A stretch of DNA of 8,566 nt from an uncultured Novosphingobium sp. (GTDB lineage: Bacteria; Pseudomonadota; Alphaproteobacteria; Sphingomonadales; Sphingomonadaceae). Under the pieces are notes generated by a model. That model had not been told where the DNA came from. It saw only the letters and a program-made list of their open reading frames with translations, and searched no databases. This document shows positions 1 through 7,185 of this stretch, piece by piece; the first letter of the stretch is position 1, and each line of letters opens with the position of its first letter. Where the stretch lies: assembly GCA_937860195.1 (NCBI GenBank), contig CALMBN010000257.1, positions 1 through 8,566 on the forward strand, given 5' to 3'. The position numbers and the translations under genes were made by a program.

Positions 1-613
1 CCGCCAGCGTTTCAAGGATCGCAGCCCGCGCTTCCAGTTCCGGAAGGGCCACCGAAAACGTTTCAGCAATGAAGGCGGCAGTCCATGGCGGGCGCAAAGC
101 CAGTCGTTCGGCCAAGGCGGTGCGGCGGTCCGCTGCGCCCGCGAACTGCGCAAGCAGCATGTCCCGCACAGCCAGGTTTGGGGCCTGGCGCAGCACCGCA
201 TCGAGCCGCAGCGCGGCCAGTCGAGGTTGACCGGCATTGAGCGCGGCGTTCATGAAATAGATTTGAGTCAGCGGTTCACGCCAGCCGAACCGGGCCGCAA
301 CCCGAAACGTGCGGTCAGCCTTGACCTGCTCGCCAGCTGCCAGCTGCGCGGCACCGAGCAAGCCGGTGGAGCGGGGATTGATCGGATCGGCGATGACTGC
401 TCGGGTCGCAGGCTCGATGGCTTCGGCCTGGTTGCTCGATTGCAGTGCGAGCGTCGCCTCGGCCCGGTATGCTTCGGCAGCCAGCACGCTTGGAACCCAC
501 TGCGCGAGCCCGGGTTGCTGGGCCGATGCCCGGTCCAACCCGCTGCCAACAGCCAAGAGGCCATAGCCCAGCACGCCGCCCAGCATTGCCAGTTTGAGCG
601 TGGAGCGGGCCAT
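1..613 (-). CDS. TPR-like exported/anchored protein of the exopolysaccharide operon, C-terminus cut by window edge
   Basis: I translated this frame by hand from the ATG at 613-611. It stays open for 204 codons to the window edge, so the gene is partial at its C-terminus. The protein begins MARSTLKLAM and has a hydrophobic stretch at about residues 8-23, which reads as a signal peptide or membrane anchor. After that it is alanine-rich and helical, with TPR-like helix pairs at about residues 45-150 (for example AYRAEATLALQSSNQAEAIE, then LLGAAQLAAGEQVKADRTF). No catalytic motif is visible. It starts 8 bp after the stop of the Wzc-like kinase gene, and GAAGGG upstream may serve as a weak ribosome binding site, so it is probably the next gene of that operon. 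TPR proteins often act as assembly scaffolds in polysaccharide systems; that role here is inference. The gene is confident, the function is not. Confidence 0.75.
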   Translation of the reverse strand, partial: MARSTLKLAMLGGVLGYGLLAVGSGLDRASAQQPGLAQWVPSVLAAEAYRAEATLALQSSNQAEAIEPATRAVIADPINPRSTGLLGAAQLAAGEQVKADRTFRVAARFGWREPLTQIYFMNAALNAGQPRLAALRLDAVLRQAPNLAVRDMLLAQFAGAADRRTALAERLALRPPWTAAFIAETFSVALPELEARAAILETLA

Positions 614-621
614 TGCCGGGA

Positions 622-2859
622 TCAGCCCTTCTTCTTGTCCGACGGCGAATAGGTGTAATAGTCGTAGCCGTAGTATTCGGAATAGCGGTTGCCGGCCTTG
701 TTGGGATCAAACATTGTCAGCACTGCGCCCAGCAACATCGGCCGCATTGTCCTGAGCCGCCGCAGCGCAGCTTTGAGCGAGCCGCGCCGGGCGCGCTCGG
801 ATTCGATGATGAAGATCACCCCATCGACCAGTGCCGACATCAGCGGGGCATCAGCCAGACCCAGAATCGGCGGGCTATCGAACACCACCACGTCATAGCG
901 GGCGGAAAGCTCCTCGATCAGCTCTTCCATCCGCGTCGATGCAATCAGTTCGGTCGGGCTTGGCGGCACTGGTCCAGAGGTAATGACATCGAGGTTCGTC
1001 AGGCCGCTTGGTTTGACCACATGGTGAATGCTGTCCTGATTGGTCAGCAAGGTCGACATGCCCTTCTCATTGTCGAGCCCGATCCGGCGGTGCAACGAGG
1101 GACGCCGCAGATCAACATCAACCAGCAGCACTTTGCGGCCCATCCGGGCAAAGCCCTGGGCAATGGCATAGCTGGTCGTTGTCTTGCCTTCGGACGGCTG
1201 CGAGCTGGTGACCAGCAACGATTTCGGCAGGCCGTGGCTGGTCGAATAGAGCAAGGCCCCGCGCAGCGAGTTGTACCCTTCCGAAACTGCCGATTTTGGA
1301 TCGGCCAGCTCTTCGAGCAAATCGGAGTCGCGTGACCGCGGAATGACCCCCAACAGCGGCAATTCCAGCTTGTGTTCGACGTCTTCCGGCACGCGCACAG
1401 TATCATCGAACTGGTTGCGCAAGAACGTCGTTACGGCCGCAATGCCAAGGCCCGCCAACAACGCATAGGCCAGATTCTTCATCAGATTTGGGGACGAAGG
1501 TCCTTGCGGCGGATCTGCAGCATCGATGATCGAAATGTTGCTGGTGCTGATCCCGGCTGACGCGTTGAGTTCCTTGTAGCGCTGGAGCAGTCCATCATAG
1601 AGCGCACGGTTGGTGTCAGCTTCGCGTGCCAGCAAGTTATATTGCACCGAACTGTCCTGCTCGGCCAAGGTCGCAGTCTTCAATGCGCTGACCTGCGCTA
1701 CGAGCTGCCGTTCGGTGGCAACGGCGGCTTCGAACTCTGCCCGCACCCCGGTCCGGACGTTCTGCGCAGCCATGTTGAGCTGCCCGTCAATGACTTTCAA
1801 TTGCGCGCGCAACTGGCGGACATTGGGGTGCCCCTCAAGGTGGCGGGTCAATTCATCCTGCAGTTTGGCTTCAACTTCGGCGCGCTGCGTAAACAGCTGT
1901 TGGACTGCCGGGTTCTGCATCGCATCGCGATCGGCCAGCAGCGATTTGGAGTTGAGCGAGCCGAGCCGCGCTTCAGCCGCGATCCGGTTCGCCTTGGCTT
2001 GCGAGGCTGCGGCATTGAGCTGGAGCAGACTCGCGGTGGTTACGCTCGACGCGCCGCTTCCGGCATCGCCTTCGTTGCCCGAACTGCCTTGCTCAAGGTT
2101 GCGGGTCCGGATCAAGCCCGCTGAACGGGCATAGTCGTTGAGATTACGCTCTGATTCTTCAAGCTTGCCCTTGGCATCCTGCAATTGGTTTGCAACGAAA
2201 TTGCGGGCATAAGCCGAGCTGTCATAGCGTTGCTGAAGTGATGCCTGAATGAACTCCTCGGCAAAGGCGTTGGCAACCTGCGCCGACAGGACAGGGTCGG
2301 TACTTTCAAAAGTGATCATCGCCACACGCGAAGTCCGCGGCAACTTGATCAGCATATTTGAACGCAACAGTCCGATGGTCAATTCACGTACCGCAGAGGG
2401 CGACGCGCCAGGACCAGGAGCACCGGCTTCCATCTGCTCATAGAACTTGGCGTTGCCCTCCAGGCGCAGCCGCTTGATCACCCGCAGCGCGAGCGCCCGG
2501 CTCTTGAGCACATCGACCTGGGTCTGGAGGAACCGGTCGGTATCCCAGACTCCGTTGACTTCGCTCTGGTTCTCCTCGGCATTGCCCAGAACCCGTTGCG
2601 ACTGATCGTTGATCTGAACCGATGCAACCGCGGTATAGCGTTTTGTGTCGAGCATCGTGGCGACCAGCGCCAGCGTCAGTGCGGCAATGATTATGGCCAC
2701 AATCACCAGCAGGTTGGTGCGGATCGCCGCGATCACATAGCGAATGTCAAAACCAGGCTTCTTGCCCTCACCGAAAATCTCGTCGTCGCCGAGATGGTCG
2801 AGCGTAACCGCCGCCTGGGAGGGTACCGTGATGCCGGCGTTGGCTGGAATTGTGGCCAT
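622..2859 (-). CDS. wzc: Polysaccharide co-polymerase / bacterial tyrosine autokinase (Wzc/ExoP-like)
   Basis: A 745-residue inner-membrane protein that controls chain length of exported polysaccharide and phosphorylates itself on tyrosine. It has the full two-part layout of the family. The N-terminal Wzz domain runs from a membrane helix at about 45-69 through a Wzz-type stretch near 183-205 (STDPVLSAQVANAFAEEF). A long periplasmic coiled-coil region follows (about 200-430), then a proline-rich segment (PPQGPSSPN, about 450-458) and a second membrane helix (about 460-480). The cytoplasmic BY-kinase domain has Walker A (SSQPSEGKTTTS, about 552-563), Walker A' (LLVDVDLRRP, about 578-587) and Walker B (VVVFDSPP, about 657-664). 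The C-terminus carries a cluster of seven tyrosines at 726-737, the autophosphorylation tail. The ATG lies 11 bp after the stop of the Wza-like gene; no strong Shine-Dalgarno site is seen. No cognate low-molecular-weight phosphatase is in the window. Confidence 0.95.
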   Translation of the reverse strand: MATIPANAGITVPSQAAVTLDHLGDDEIFGEGKKPGFDIRYVIAAIRTNLLVIVAIIIAALTLALVATMLDTKRYTAVASVQINDQSQRVLGNAEENQSEVNGVWDTDRFLQTQVDVLKSRALALRVIKRLRLEGNAKFYEQMEAGAPGPGASPSAVRELTIGLLRSNMLIKLPRTSRVAMITFESTDPVLSAQVANAFAEEFIQASLQQRYDSSAYARNFVANQLQDAKGKLEESERNLNDYARSAGLIRTRNLEQGSSGNEGDAGSGASSVTTASLLQLNAAASQAKANRIAAEARLGSLNSKSLLADRDAMQNPAVQQLFTQRAEVEAKLQDELTRHLEGHPNVRQLRAQLKVIDGQLNMAAQNVRTGVRAEFEAAVATERQLVAQVSALKTATLAEQDSSVQYNLLAREADTNRALYDGLLQRYKELNASAGISTSNISIIDAADPPQGPSSPNLMKNLAYALLAGLGIAAVTTFLRNQFDDTVRVPEDVEHKLELPLLGVIPRSRDSDLLEELADPKSAVSEGYNSLRGALLYSTSHGLPKSLLVTSSQPSEGKTTTSYAIAQGFARMGRKVLLVDVDLRRPSLHRRIGLDNEKGMSTLLTNQDSIHHVVKPSGLTNLDVITSGPVPPSPTELIASTRMEELIEELSARYDVVVFDSPPILGLADAPLMSALVDGVIFIIESERARRGSLKAALRRLRTMRPMLLGAVLTMFDPNKAGNRYSEYYGYDYYTYSPSDKKKG

Positions 2860-2870
2860 TTAAGTTGCGC

Positions 2871-3575
2871 TCAATACTTGATTTGGGTGAAAATGTTGAA
2901 CAGCGGCGCCGCCTGAAGAATATCGCGGTAAATGCCCTTCAGGGACGAATATCCGACGACAATGACATCGCCACCCAGCACCTGCGGGTCGGCGGCCCGG
3001 CCTGCCCGAATCTCGCGCAGGTCAAACCGCGCACCCAATCGGCGGCCGTTGACGGTGCGGAACACGACGATCTCGTCCAGCCGTGCGACATTGGTCGGGC
3101 TCTGCGCGCGCGCGATGGCAGACAGCAAGGTGTCGCTGGGGCTGATCTTGTAGACCCCCGGCATCTTGACTTCACCTTCGACCGCAACGGTTTGTTCACG
3201 GGTCGAAACCACACTGACCACGACCCGCGGATAGCGGATAAATTCACGGCCGAGCCGCTCCGTTATCACTGCCGCCAGTTCCGGCGCGGTCAAACCGGTG
3301 GCCAGAATGTCCCCCGCCAGGGGAACCTGGATTCGGCCGACATCATCGACCTGAATCTTTTCGGCCGAGAGGTCCGGTTCTTGAAAAACCTGAACGCTGA
3401 TCAGATCACCGGGGCCGATCCGGTAGGCCTGCGGTTTGGCGGCGATGTCGATCGCAGGGGCGATTTCATAGGCGGCCTGGCCTTGCGGGAGCGCTGCTGA
3501 GCGCGGCGCGGTCTGGCAACCGGCCAGCACCAGGCCGAGTAACACCATCGCCATACCACGCCATAAACTGCTCAC
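2871..3575 (-). CDS. wza: Polysaccharide export outer-membrane lipoprotein (Wza/OPX family, short form)
   Basis: A 234-residue outer-membrane polysaccharide export lipoprotein, expected to form the exit channel that works with the Wzc-like protein. The N-terminus MSSLWRGMAMVLLGLVLAGC is a lipoprotein signal peptide with lipobox LAGC and acylated Cys20. The Poly_export domain spans about 50-121 (YRIGPGDLISVQVF to YPRVVVSV). One SLBB domain follows at about 127-206 (VAVEGEVKMPGVYKI, ending GGDVIVVGY). At 234 residues it is much shorter than E. coli Wza (about 380), so it belongs with the compact OPX proteins common in Alphaproteobacteria. The start is GTG at 3575-3573 and overlaps the stop of the upstream polymerase gene (GTGA), which suggests translational coupling. 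The next ATG, codon 8, would remove the basic residue needed before the hydrophobic core, so GTG is preferred. Confidence 0.93.
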   Translation of the reverse strand: MSSLWRGMAMVLLGLVLAGCQTAPRSAALPQGQAAYEIAPAIDIAAKPQAYRIGPGDLISVQVFQEPDLSAEKIQVDDVGRIQVPLAGDILATGLTAPELAAVITERLGREFIRYPRVVVSVVSTREQTVAVEGEVKMPGVYKISPSDTLLSAIARAQSPTNVARLDEIVVFRTVNGRRLGARFDLREIRAGRAADPQVLGGDVIVVGYSSLKGIYRDILQAAPLFNIFTQIKY

Positions 3576-4948
3576 GATTGGGATCCCCGAAGCTCAGCTT
3601 TGTGTTCAGACAGCGGCGGCAGCAGCAAGCCCACGGCTGTTGCAGCCGCTGCCGCCAATGCCATGGAACGCATCGGGTAATCAACCAGCGAATGAAGCGC
3701 GATCACGGCTAAGGTGCCGCTGGCAAACAGAACCTGCGCGCGCGATCCGGCGGGCGGCTCTCGCCGGGCCCGCACCAAAGCGCGGAAAATCAGGATCGCC
3801 ACGATGACCAGGACCAGCAGACCAGGCAACCCGGCCTCGATTACCAGTTCGAGATAGTCATTGTGGGCCCGGTTTGGCTGGGTCTGATCGACAACTTCAA
3901 GCCGCTCTGCCGCCATCATGACCGATACAAATGTGCCCTGCCCCGATCCAGCTGGCCAGGTCTGGCCCAGCGCATAGACCGAATCCCGCCACAGCTCCGG
4001 CCTGAATTCGCCTTCTAGTGTAAAGCGAGCAGCGATCAGCTCAACCATCCGGTTGCCGCGAAGCAACACAAACGCCAGCCCGGCGACCATCGCTGTCGCC
4101 GCTGCGCTCGCGCCAAGACGGAACCAATGCACCTTACGATCTGGCTGGAGGATCAGGTACTGGAACATCAGGACCAGCGGCAGGAGGGCAAGTCCGGCGC
4201 GCGATCCAGTCAGGTACAACCCCAGCACCATCACAGTGTCGACCGCCAGCACAGCACCGCCAAGCCGATATCCGTCAAAGCGAATCAAGCCCCGGTTCAG
4301 CGCCTGGCGCCCAAGCGCGGCCATGGCCAGCATCCCAATCAGCAACACGTCGGCAGTGGCGTTGTGGTTGGCCTGAAAGCCGGTCAGATAAATCCCGTTT
4401 GGATCAAAGAACCGCGCCGGATTGCCCGCGCCACCCGAAAGCTGCGCTGCGCCGATCAACAGGGTCGCCAGTCCGCCTGCAGCCACGATCCCCAGCAACA
4501 GCCAGCGCCCCCTTGCGCCGAGGCCCGCCGCCAGCACCAGGCTGAGAACGGCTGCCAGTGCGGCCAGCAAACTTGACAGCGTGCGCGGCGGCGACATCGA
4601 GATAGCTCGCCAGGATTCCCCGTCCCCGGTCAGATCGAGAGCGGCACGCATGCCTTCCCGGCCCGGAAAGGCTTGCCATATCCCGGCTGGAAGCGGAATC
4701 AATTGCAACAGCGGTAGCGCAATTATCAGGGCCGACAGCTGCCAGGCACCAGTCGGGATATTCTGCCACGGCTGCCGAGCCGACCACAACCAGCCCAGCG
4801 CGAGCAGCATGGCTGCAAGCTGCAAGACCAGTTCCAGCAATGGGGCAGGTGTCCCGCCTCCACCCAAAGTCAGCGAAAGCGCCAAAAGAACCGCTGCGAA
4901 CCATGCAGCAGGCTCAATCCCTGCCCAGCGGCGTTGCCCGGTCTCCAT
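3572..4948 (-). CDS. O-antigen ligase / polysaccharide polymerase family membrane protein (Wzy_C type)
   Basis: A polytopic inner-membrane protein, 458 residues from the ATG at 4948, probably the Wzy polymerase that joins lipid-linked repeat units in the periplasm. It has about ten to twelve hydrophobic segments. Family marks are GFQANHNATAD (about 190-200), TGSRAGLALLPL (about 247-258), and the large periplasmic loop with WPAGSGQGTF (about 331-340), then AHNDYLELVIEAGLPGL (about 361-377) and HSLVDYPMR (about 419-427). A longer version starting at GTG 5005 adds 19 residues (MIRRSGCVLV and onward). I prefer the ATG because the extension is poorly conserved in character and the GTG has GGCGGA directly against it with no spacer. 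Neither start has a convincing ribosome binding site. The gene ends in a 4-bp overlap with the Wza-like gene. A ligase role is possible by family, but the neighbouring Wza and Wzc favour polymerase. Confidence 0.9.
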   Translation of the reverse strand: METGQRRWAGIEPAAWFAAVLLALSLTLGGGGTPAPLLELVLQLAAMLLALGWLWSARQPWQNIPTGAWQLSALIIALPLLQLIPLPAGIWQAFPGREGMRAALDLTGDGESWRAISMSPPRTLSSLLAALAAVLSLVLAAGLGARGRWLLLGIVAAGGLATLLIGAAQLSGGAGNPARFFDPNGIYLTGFQANHNATADVLLIGMLAMAALGRQALNRGLIRFDGYRLGGAVLAVDTVMVLGLYLTGSRAGLALLPLVLMFQYLILQPDRKVHWFRLGASAAATAMVAGLAFVLLRGNRMVELIAARFTLEGEFRPELWRDSVYALGQTWPAGSGQGTFVSVMMAAERLEVVDQTQPNRAHNDYLELVIEAGLPGLLVLVIVAILIFRALVRARREPPAGSRAQVLFASGTLAVIALHSLVDYPMRSMALAAAAATAVGLLLPPLSEHKAELRGSQS

Positions 4949-5042
4949 GGCTGTGCCCACTGCCCCCCATACGCAAACCAATACGCAGCCACTCCGGCGA
5001 ATCACTCCGCCGATGCCAAACCTAGACGATCATTCGATTTGC

Positions 5043-5059
5043 AAAAAGGGCGTCAGCCC
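5043..5059 (-). terminator. Weak terminator-like hairpin over the stop codon of the small exported protein gene
   Basis: On the minus strand a GGGC stem, TGAC loop and GCCC stem are followed directly by TTTTT. The loop contains the TGA stop codon of the gene at 5053-5499. A 4-bp stem is short for an intrinsic terminator. The upstream half also belongs to a competing 12-bp palindrome, CAGCCCGGGCTG, at 5054-5065. It may act as partial attenuation between the small gene and the polymerase gene, or it may be chance. Confidence 0.25.
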
Positions 5060-5499
5060 GGGCTGTCGTTCCCGGCAGCAAATGCCAAGCCGGCGGCACC
5101 AGCCGTGACGAGCAAAACCGGAAGAATGATGCCGGCACTGCCGCCGCCGGTTGCAGCCTCTGCAACCACTTTGCCAGGTGCCGGTGCGCCATCACAGACA
5201 CGATCGCGCAGCAGGTTGGTCACGATTTCTTCGGCCGAACCGTTGCCAGACGGCTGCCCGGTCGTCACGGTGCAAACGCAAGAGCCGTCAGCCAGAGCCG
5301 AACGGGTAATGTCGGCGGCACCAGGCGTTCCGGACCGGATCACCTCAACCAGGCATTTGTTACCCGAACCGGCTTCGTCGGCAGCGAGCATCGCGGATTG
5401 GGCCGGAAGCGCCTCAACCGAACGGGTTCCCTCGGCACCAGCAAAACCTGCCCCCAGAAGGGCGATTGATGCTGCACCTGCGATCAGTTGCGATGTCAC
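5053..5499 (-). CDS. Small exported protein of unknown function with four cysteines and C-terminal membrane segment
   Basis: I do not recognise a named family. The 148-residue product begins MTSQLIAGAASIALLGAGFAG, a likely signal peptide with a cleavage site near GFAGAEG. The mature part has four cysteines (about 49, 74, 76 and 102), with a CVC pair in the middle, which could form two disulfides in the periplasm. It ends in a glycine-rich linker (TGGGSAG), a hydrophobic helix at about 122-141 and a short tail, NDSPG. Small proteins with a glycine linker, one helix and a short acidic tail are, from memory, common in sphingomonads. The start is GTG at 5499-5497, with GGAG nine bases upstream as a good ribosome binding site. 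It is the first gene after the regulatory gap and precedes the Wzy-like gene, so a role in exopolysaccharide assembly is inferred from context only. Confidence 0.8.
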   Translation of the reverse strand: MTSQLIAGAASIALLGAGFAGAEGTRSVEALPAQSAMLAADEAGSGNKCLVEVIRSGTPGAADITRSALADGSCVCTVTTGQPSGNGSAEEIVTNLLRDRVCDGAPAPGKVVAEAATGGGSAGIILPVLLVTAGAAGLAFAAGNDSPG

Positions 5500-5508
5500 T
5501 TCGATTCA

Positions 5509-5550
5509 CTCCGGACAATTACGTAGCGGCAACTAACACCGGAGAATTAC
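5509..5550 (-). repeat. Imperfect 14-bp direct repeat upstream of the small exported protein gene
   Basis: The plus-strand words ctccggacaattac (5509-5522) and caccggagaattac (5537-5550) match at 12 of 14 positions, and their starts lie 28 bp apart. The copy nearer the gene contains the GGAG ribosome binding site. A protein or RNA-level control site is possible, as is chance. Confidence 0.35.
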
Positions 5551-5579
5551 CAAGTCCACCCAAAAAACAGCACAGAAAT

Positions 5580-5593
5580 CGCAGAATTCTGCG
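5580..5593. repeat. Perfect 14-bp palindrome CGCAGAATTCTGCG
   Basis: The 14 bases read the same on both strands. The palindrome lies 2 bp from the CtrA-type box, between it and the start of the small exported protein gene. It could be an operator for a dimeric regulator. It does not look like a terminator, because the nearest T-run on the minus strand (5567-5562) lies 12 bases beyond the stem. Confidence 0.4.
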
Positions 5594-5595
5594 CG

Positions 5596-5610
5596 TTAAC
5601 CTTAGGTTAA
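5596..5610 (-). promoter_or_regulatory. CtrA-type box TTAA-N7-TTAA(C)
   Basis: The minus strand reads TTAACCTAAGGTTAAC, which fits the established alphaproteobacterial CtrA consensus TTAA-N7-TTAAC at every fixed position. It is also a near-perfect palindrome with 7-bp arms around one base. It lies in the intergenic gap about 96 bp upstream of the GTG start of the small exported protein, the right place to control the exopolysaccharide operon. Whether it activates or represses cannot be read from the sequence. Confidence 0.5.
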
Positions 5611-5622
5611 GCGGAAATGACG

Positions 5623-5653
5623 GTTTTAAGCCGAGACCGTTGCTGCGGTGCAA
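5623..5653 (-). promoter_or_regulatory. Possible weak promoter for the small protein-wzy-wza-wzc operon
   Basis: On the minus strand TTGCAC (5653-5648) is followed by GCTTAAAAC (5631-5623), with 17 bp between the TTGCAC and CTTAAA hexamers. The second word resembles the alphaproteobacterial -10 element GCTANAWC. If used, transcription would begin close to the CtrA-type box, which would then fit repression better than activation. Both hexamers are poor matches to the E. coli consensus. Confidence 0.22.
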
Positions 5654-5675
5654 CACTTCGAAACAGAACGAAGCC

Positions 5676-7085
5676 CTAATAGGCCCGTTCGTGAACCAGC
5701 ACTCTCAGGGTGCCGAGCACAATGCCTAGGTCGCGCCATAGCGACCAGCCATCCAGGTATTCGAGATCCGCCTCGAGACGCTGCGCAAGGTCAGTTTCCA
5801 GATCGGTGGCACCACGCAACCCGCGCACTTGAGCCAGGCCGGTCAGGCCCGGCTTGAGTGCGTGTCGAGTCCAGTACCGCTGATCGACCTCCCAGAACAG
5901 TTTTTCCCCGGCTTGCGAACCCAACGCGTGCGGGCGCGGTCCGACAATCGACATCTCGCCCTTCAGGACATTGATAAGTTGTGGTAATTCATCAATACTG
6001 GTGCGCCGGACAAAAGCGCCAACGCGGGTAATACGCGCATCCTCGCGCAGGGTCGAACGGGCTCCGTCCTGATCATTGCCAGTATGCCGCATCGAACGAA
6101 ACTTATAAACCGAGAAGAACCGGTTGCTCCGTCCGACCCGGCGCTGAACGAACAGCACCGGGCGGCCGTCCTCAAGCAAGATCGCGATAGTGGCCAGCAA
6201 CAGCAGCGGCGAGAGCAGAATCAACCCGCCAACGGCCGCGCACACATCAAACCCGCGCTTCATCGCCCTTGAGCGAAGGCCAAGCGGGCCGATCGACACC
6301 CGCAGCAGCCCGTGTCCCGCCACAATCCGGGCCCCGTGCGCGCCGAGGCTAACCACCGCATCGTCGACGACTTCGCCATCAATGTTGGCGCCCTTGAGGA
6401 TTGTTGCCCACGCCAGACGGCGTTCGGGCGTGCAACTCACGACAACCCGGTCAATTCCAGCCAGCAGGTTACCAATCCGGTTGAGCGCGCCGGGATCGTC
6501 AAGCGCAGGAACCAGGCCAAGTGCGCGGGCATCCGCATGCCGGGCATGTGCGAAATCGACGATCGGGCCGCCATCGTTGATCACCAGTTCATTGATCACT
6601 GTCGCGCCGCAGCGCCAAGCAATAAAACTGCGCGCCTGGGCTCGCAGCCAGGCCAAGGTCGCCAGCGCCAGCAGCACTCCCGCCGTGAACAGAAACCGCG
6701 AAAATTCCTGGCTCGACTTTGTGTAAAAGGCGATGAACACCACCGCCGCAGCAGAAATCATCAGCGCCGCCAGGGCGCGCAGTGCTCCGCGCCGGGCACT
6801 CCGCAGCGCGTCGATCGAATAGGCCCCATTGTAGAGCGCGATGGTCAGAAACACCGGAAGCAGCAGCTGGGTCAGCACGCCGGCTTGCGCCACGCCATGC
6901 CAGCCAATGTATAGGTAACCCGAAACCCCAAAACCGATGAAAAGCGCCAGAATATCGGCGACAACCAGCGCCAGATAGCATTGCAGGCGGCGTCGTTCGA
7001 GCGGACGGGCCTGAGCAAAGGCGGCAACCGACGGCGCATCGCTGCTGCGCGGCTTTGCTGTGCTGCTGGCTGCCTTGTCACTCAT
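5676..7085 (-). CDS. Exopolysaccharide polyprenyl-phosphate sugar-1-phosphate transferase (WbaP/ExoY type)
   Basis: A 469-residue inner-membrane enzyme that moves a sugar-1-phosphate from a nucleotide sugar to undecaprenyl phosphate, the first step of repeat-unit assembly. The N-terminal half has about four to five membrane helices (about 36-60, 70-86, 103-120, 131-147). A degenerate CoA-binding-like domain follows (about 160-265). The C-terminal catalytic domain runs from about 275 to 469 and has all bacterial sugar transferase marks: [27 protein letters not shown] (326-332), the DE pair of DELPQL (365-370), which matches the catalytic Asp-Glu of the PglC family, GPRP (382-385) and [12 protein letters not shown] (411-422). 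The start is ATG at 7085, with no clear Shine-Dalgarno site; a small hairpin lies just upstream. A candidate promoter at 7125-7154 suggests a separate transcript. The sugar specificity (glucose, galactose or other) cannot be told. Confidence 0.95.
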   Translation of the reverse strand: MSDKAASSTAKPRSSDAPSVAAFAQARPLERRRLQCYLALVVADILALFIGFGVSGYLYIGWHGVAQAGVLTQLLLPVFLTIALYNGAYSIDALRSARRGALRALAALMISAAAVVFIAFYTKSSQEFSRFLFTAGVLLALATLAWLRAQARSFIAWRCGATVINELVINDGGPIVDFAHARHADARALGLVPALDDPGALNRIGNLLAGIDRVVVSCTPERRLAWATILKGANIDGEVVDDAVVSLGAHGARIVAGHGLLRVSIGPLGLRSRAMKRGFDVCAAVGGLILLSPLLLLATIAILLEDGRPVLFVQRRVGRSNRFFSVYKFRSMRHTGNDQDGARSTLREDARITRVGAFVRRTSIDELPQLINVLKGEMSIVGPRPHALGSQAGEKLFWEVDQRYWTRHALKPGLTGLAQVRGLRGATDLETDLAQRLEADLEYLDGWSLWRDLGIVLGTLRVLVHERAY

Positions 7086-7104
7086 CGGATTTGATTGCGA
7101 TCCG
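7086..7104 (-). other. Small hairpin directly before the sugar transferase start codon
   Basis: The minus strand has CGGAT, nine loop bases, then ATCCG, ending directly at the ATG at 7085. It occupies the place of a ribosome binding site, and no purine-rich site is visible. It may lower or tune translation. A 5-bp stem is weak evidence. Confidence 0.25.
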
Positions 7105-7124
7105 TTTTGCCCGTTGTTGCGGGT

Positions 7125-7154
7125 GATCTAGAGCAAATCGTTGGTCCGCGACAA
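7125..7154 (-). promoter_or_regulatory. Candidate housekeeping promoter for the sugar transferase gene
   Basis: The minus strand has TTGTCGC (7154-7148), six of seven bases of the Caulobacter-type -35 element TTGACGS. Fifteen bases later comes TCTAGATC (7132-7125), seven of eight bases of the -10 element GCTANAWC. The hexamer spacing is 18 bp. Transcription would start near 7117, giving a leader of about 30 bases before the ATG at 7085. This supports separate expression from the upstream holA fragment. Confidence 0.4.
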
Positions 7155-7185
7155 GCGGCGGCCAGTCCTGTGTGGTGGACAGACG

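Noticed and set aside
613..1335. Long plus-strand ORF of 240 codons opposite the Wzc-like gene
   Set aside because: It is antisense to the conserved kinase domain, its product has no recognisable domain, and high GC opens such shadow frames.
1610..2134. Plus-strand ORFs of 174 and 160 codons
   Set aside because: They overlap each other and the coiled-coil region of the Wzc-like gene; their composition is that of antisense translation.
4422..5108. Plus-strand ORF of 228 codons
   Set aside because: It is antisense to the Wzy-like gene, rich in Ser, Pro and Ala with no domain.
5053..5130. PEP-CTERM-type sorting signal at the C-terminus of the small exported protein
   Set aside because: There is a C-terminal helix, but no PEP-like motif before it and no basic cluster after it; the tail is NDSPG.
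5656..5673. Hairpin CTTCG-N8-CGAAG just after the sugar transferase stop as a terminator
   Set aside because: No T-run follows the stem on the minus strand, so it does not fit an intrinsic terminator.
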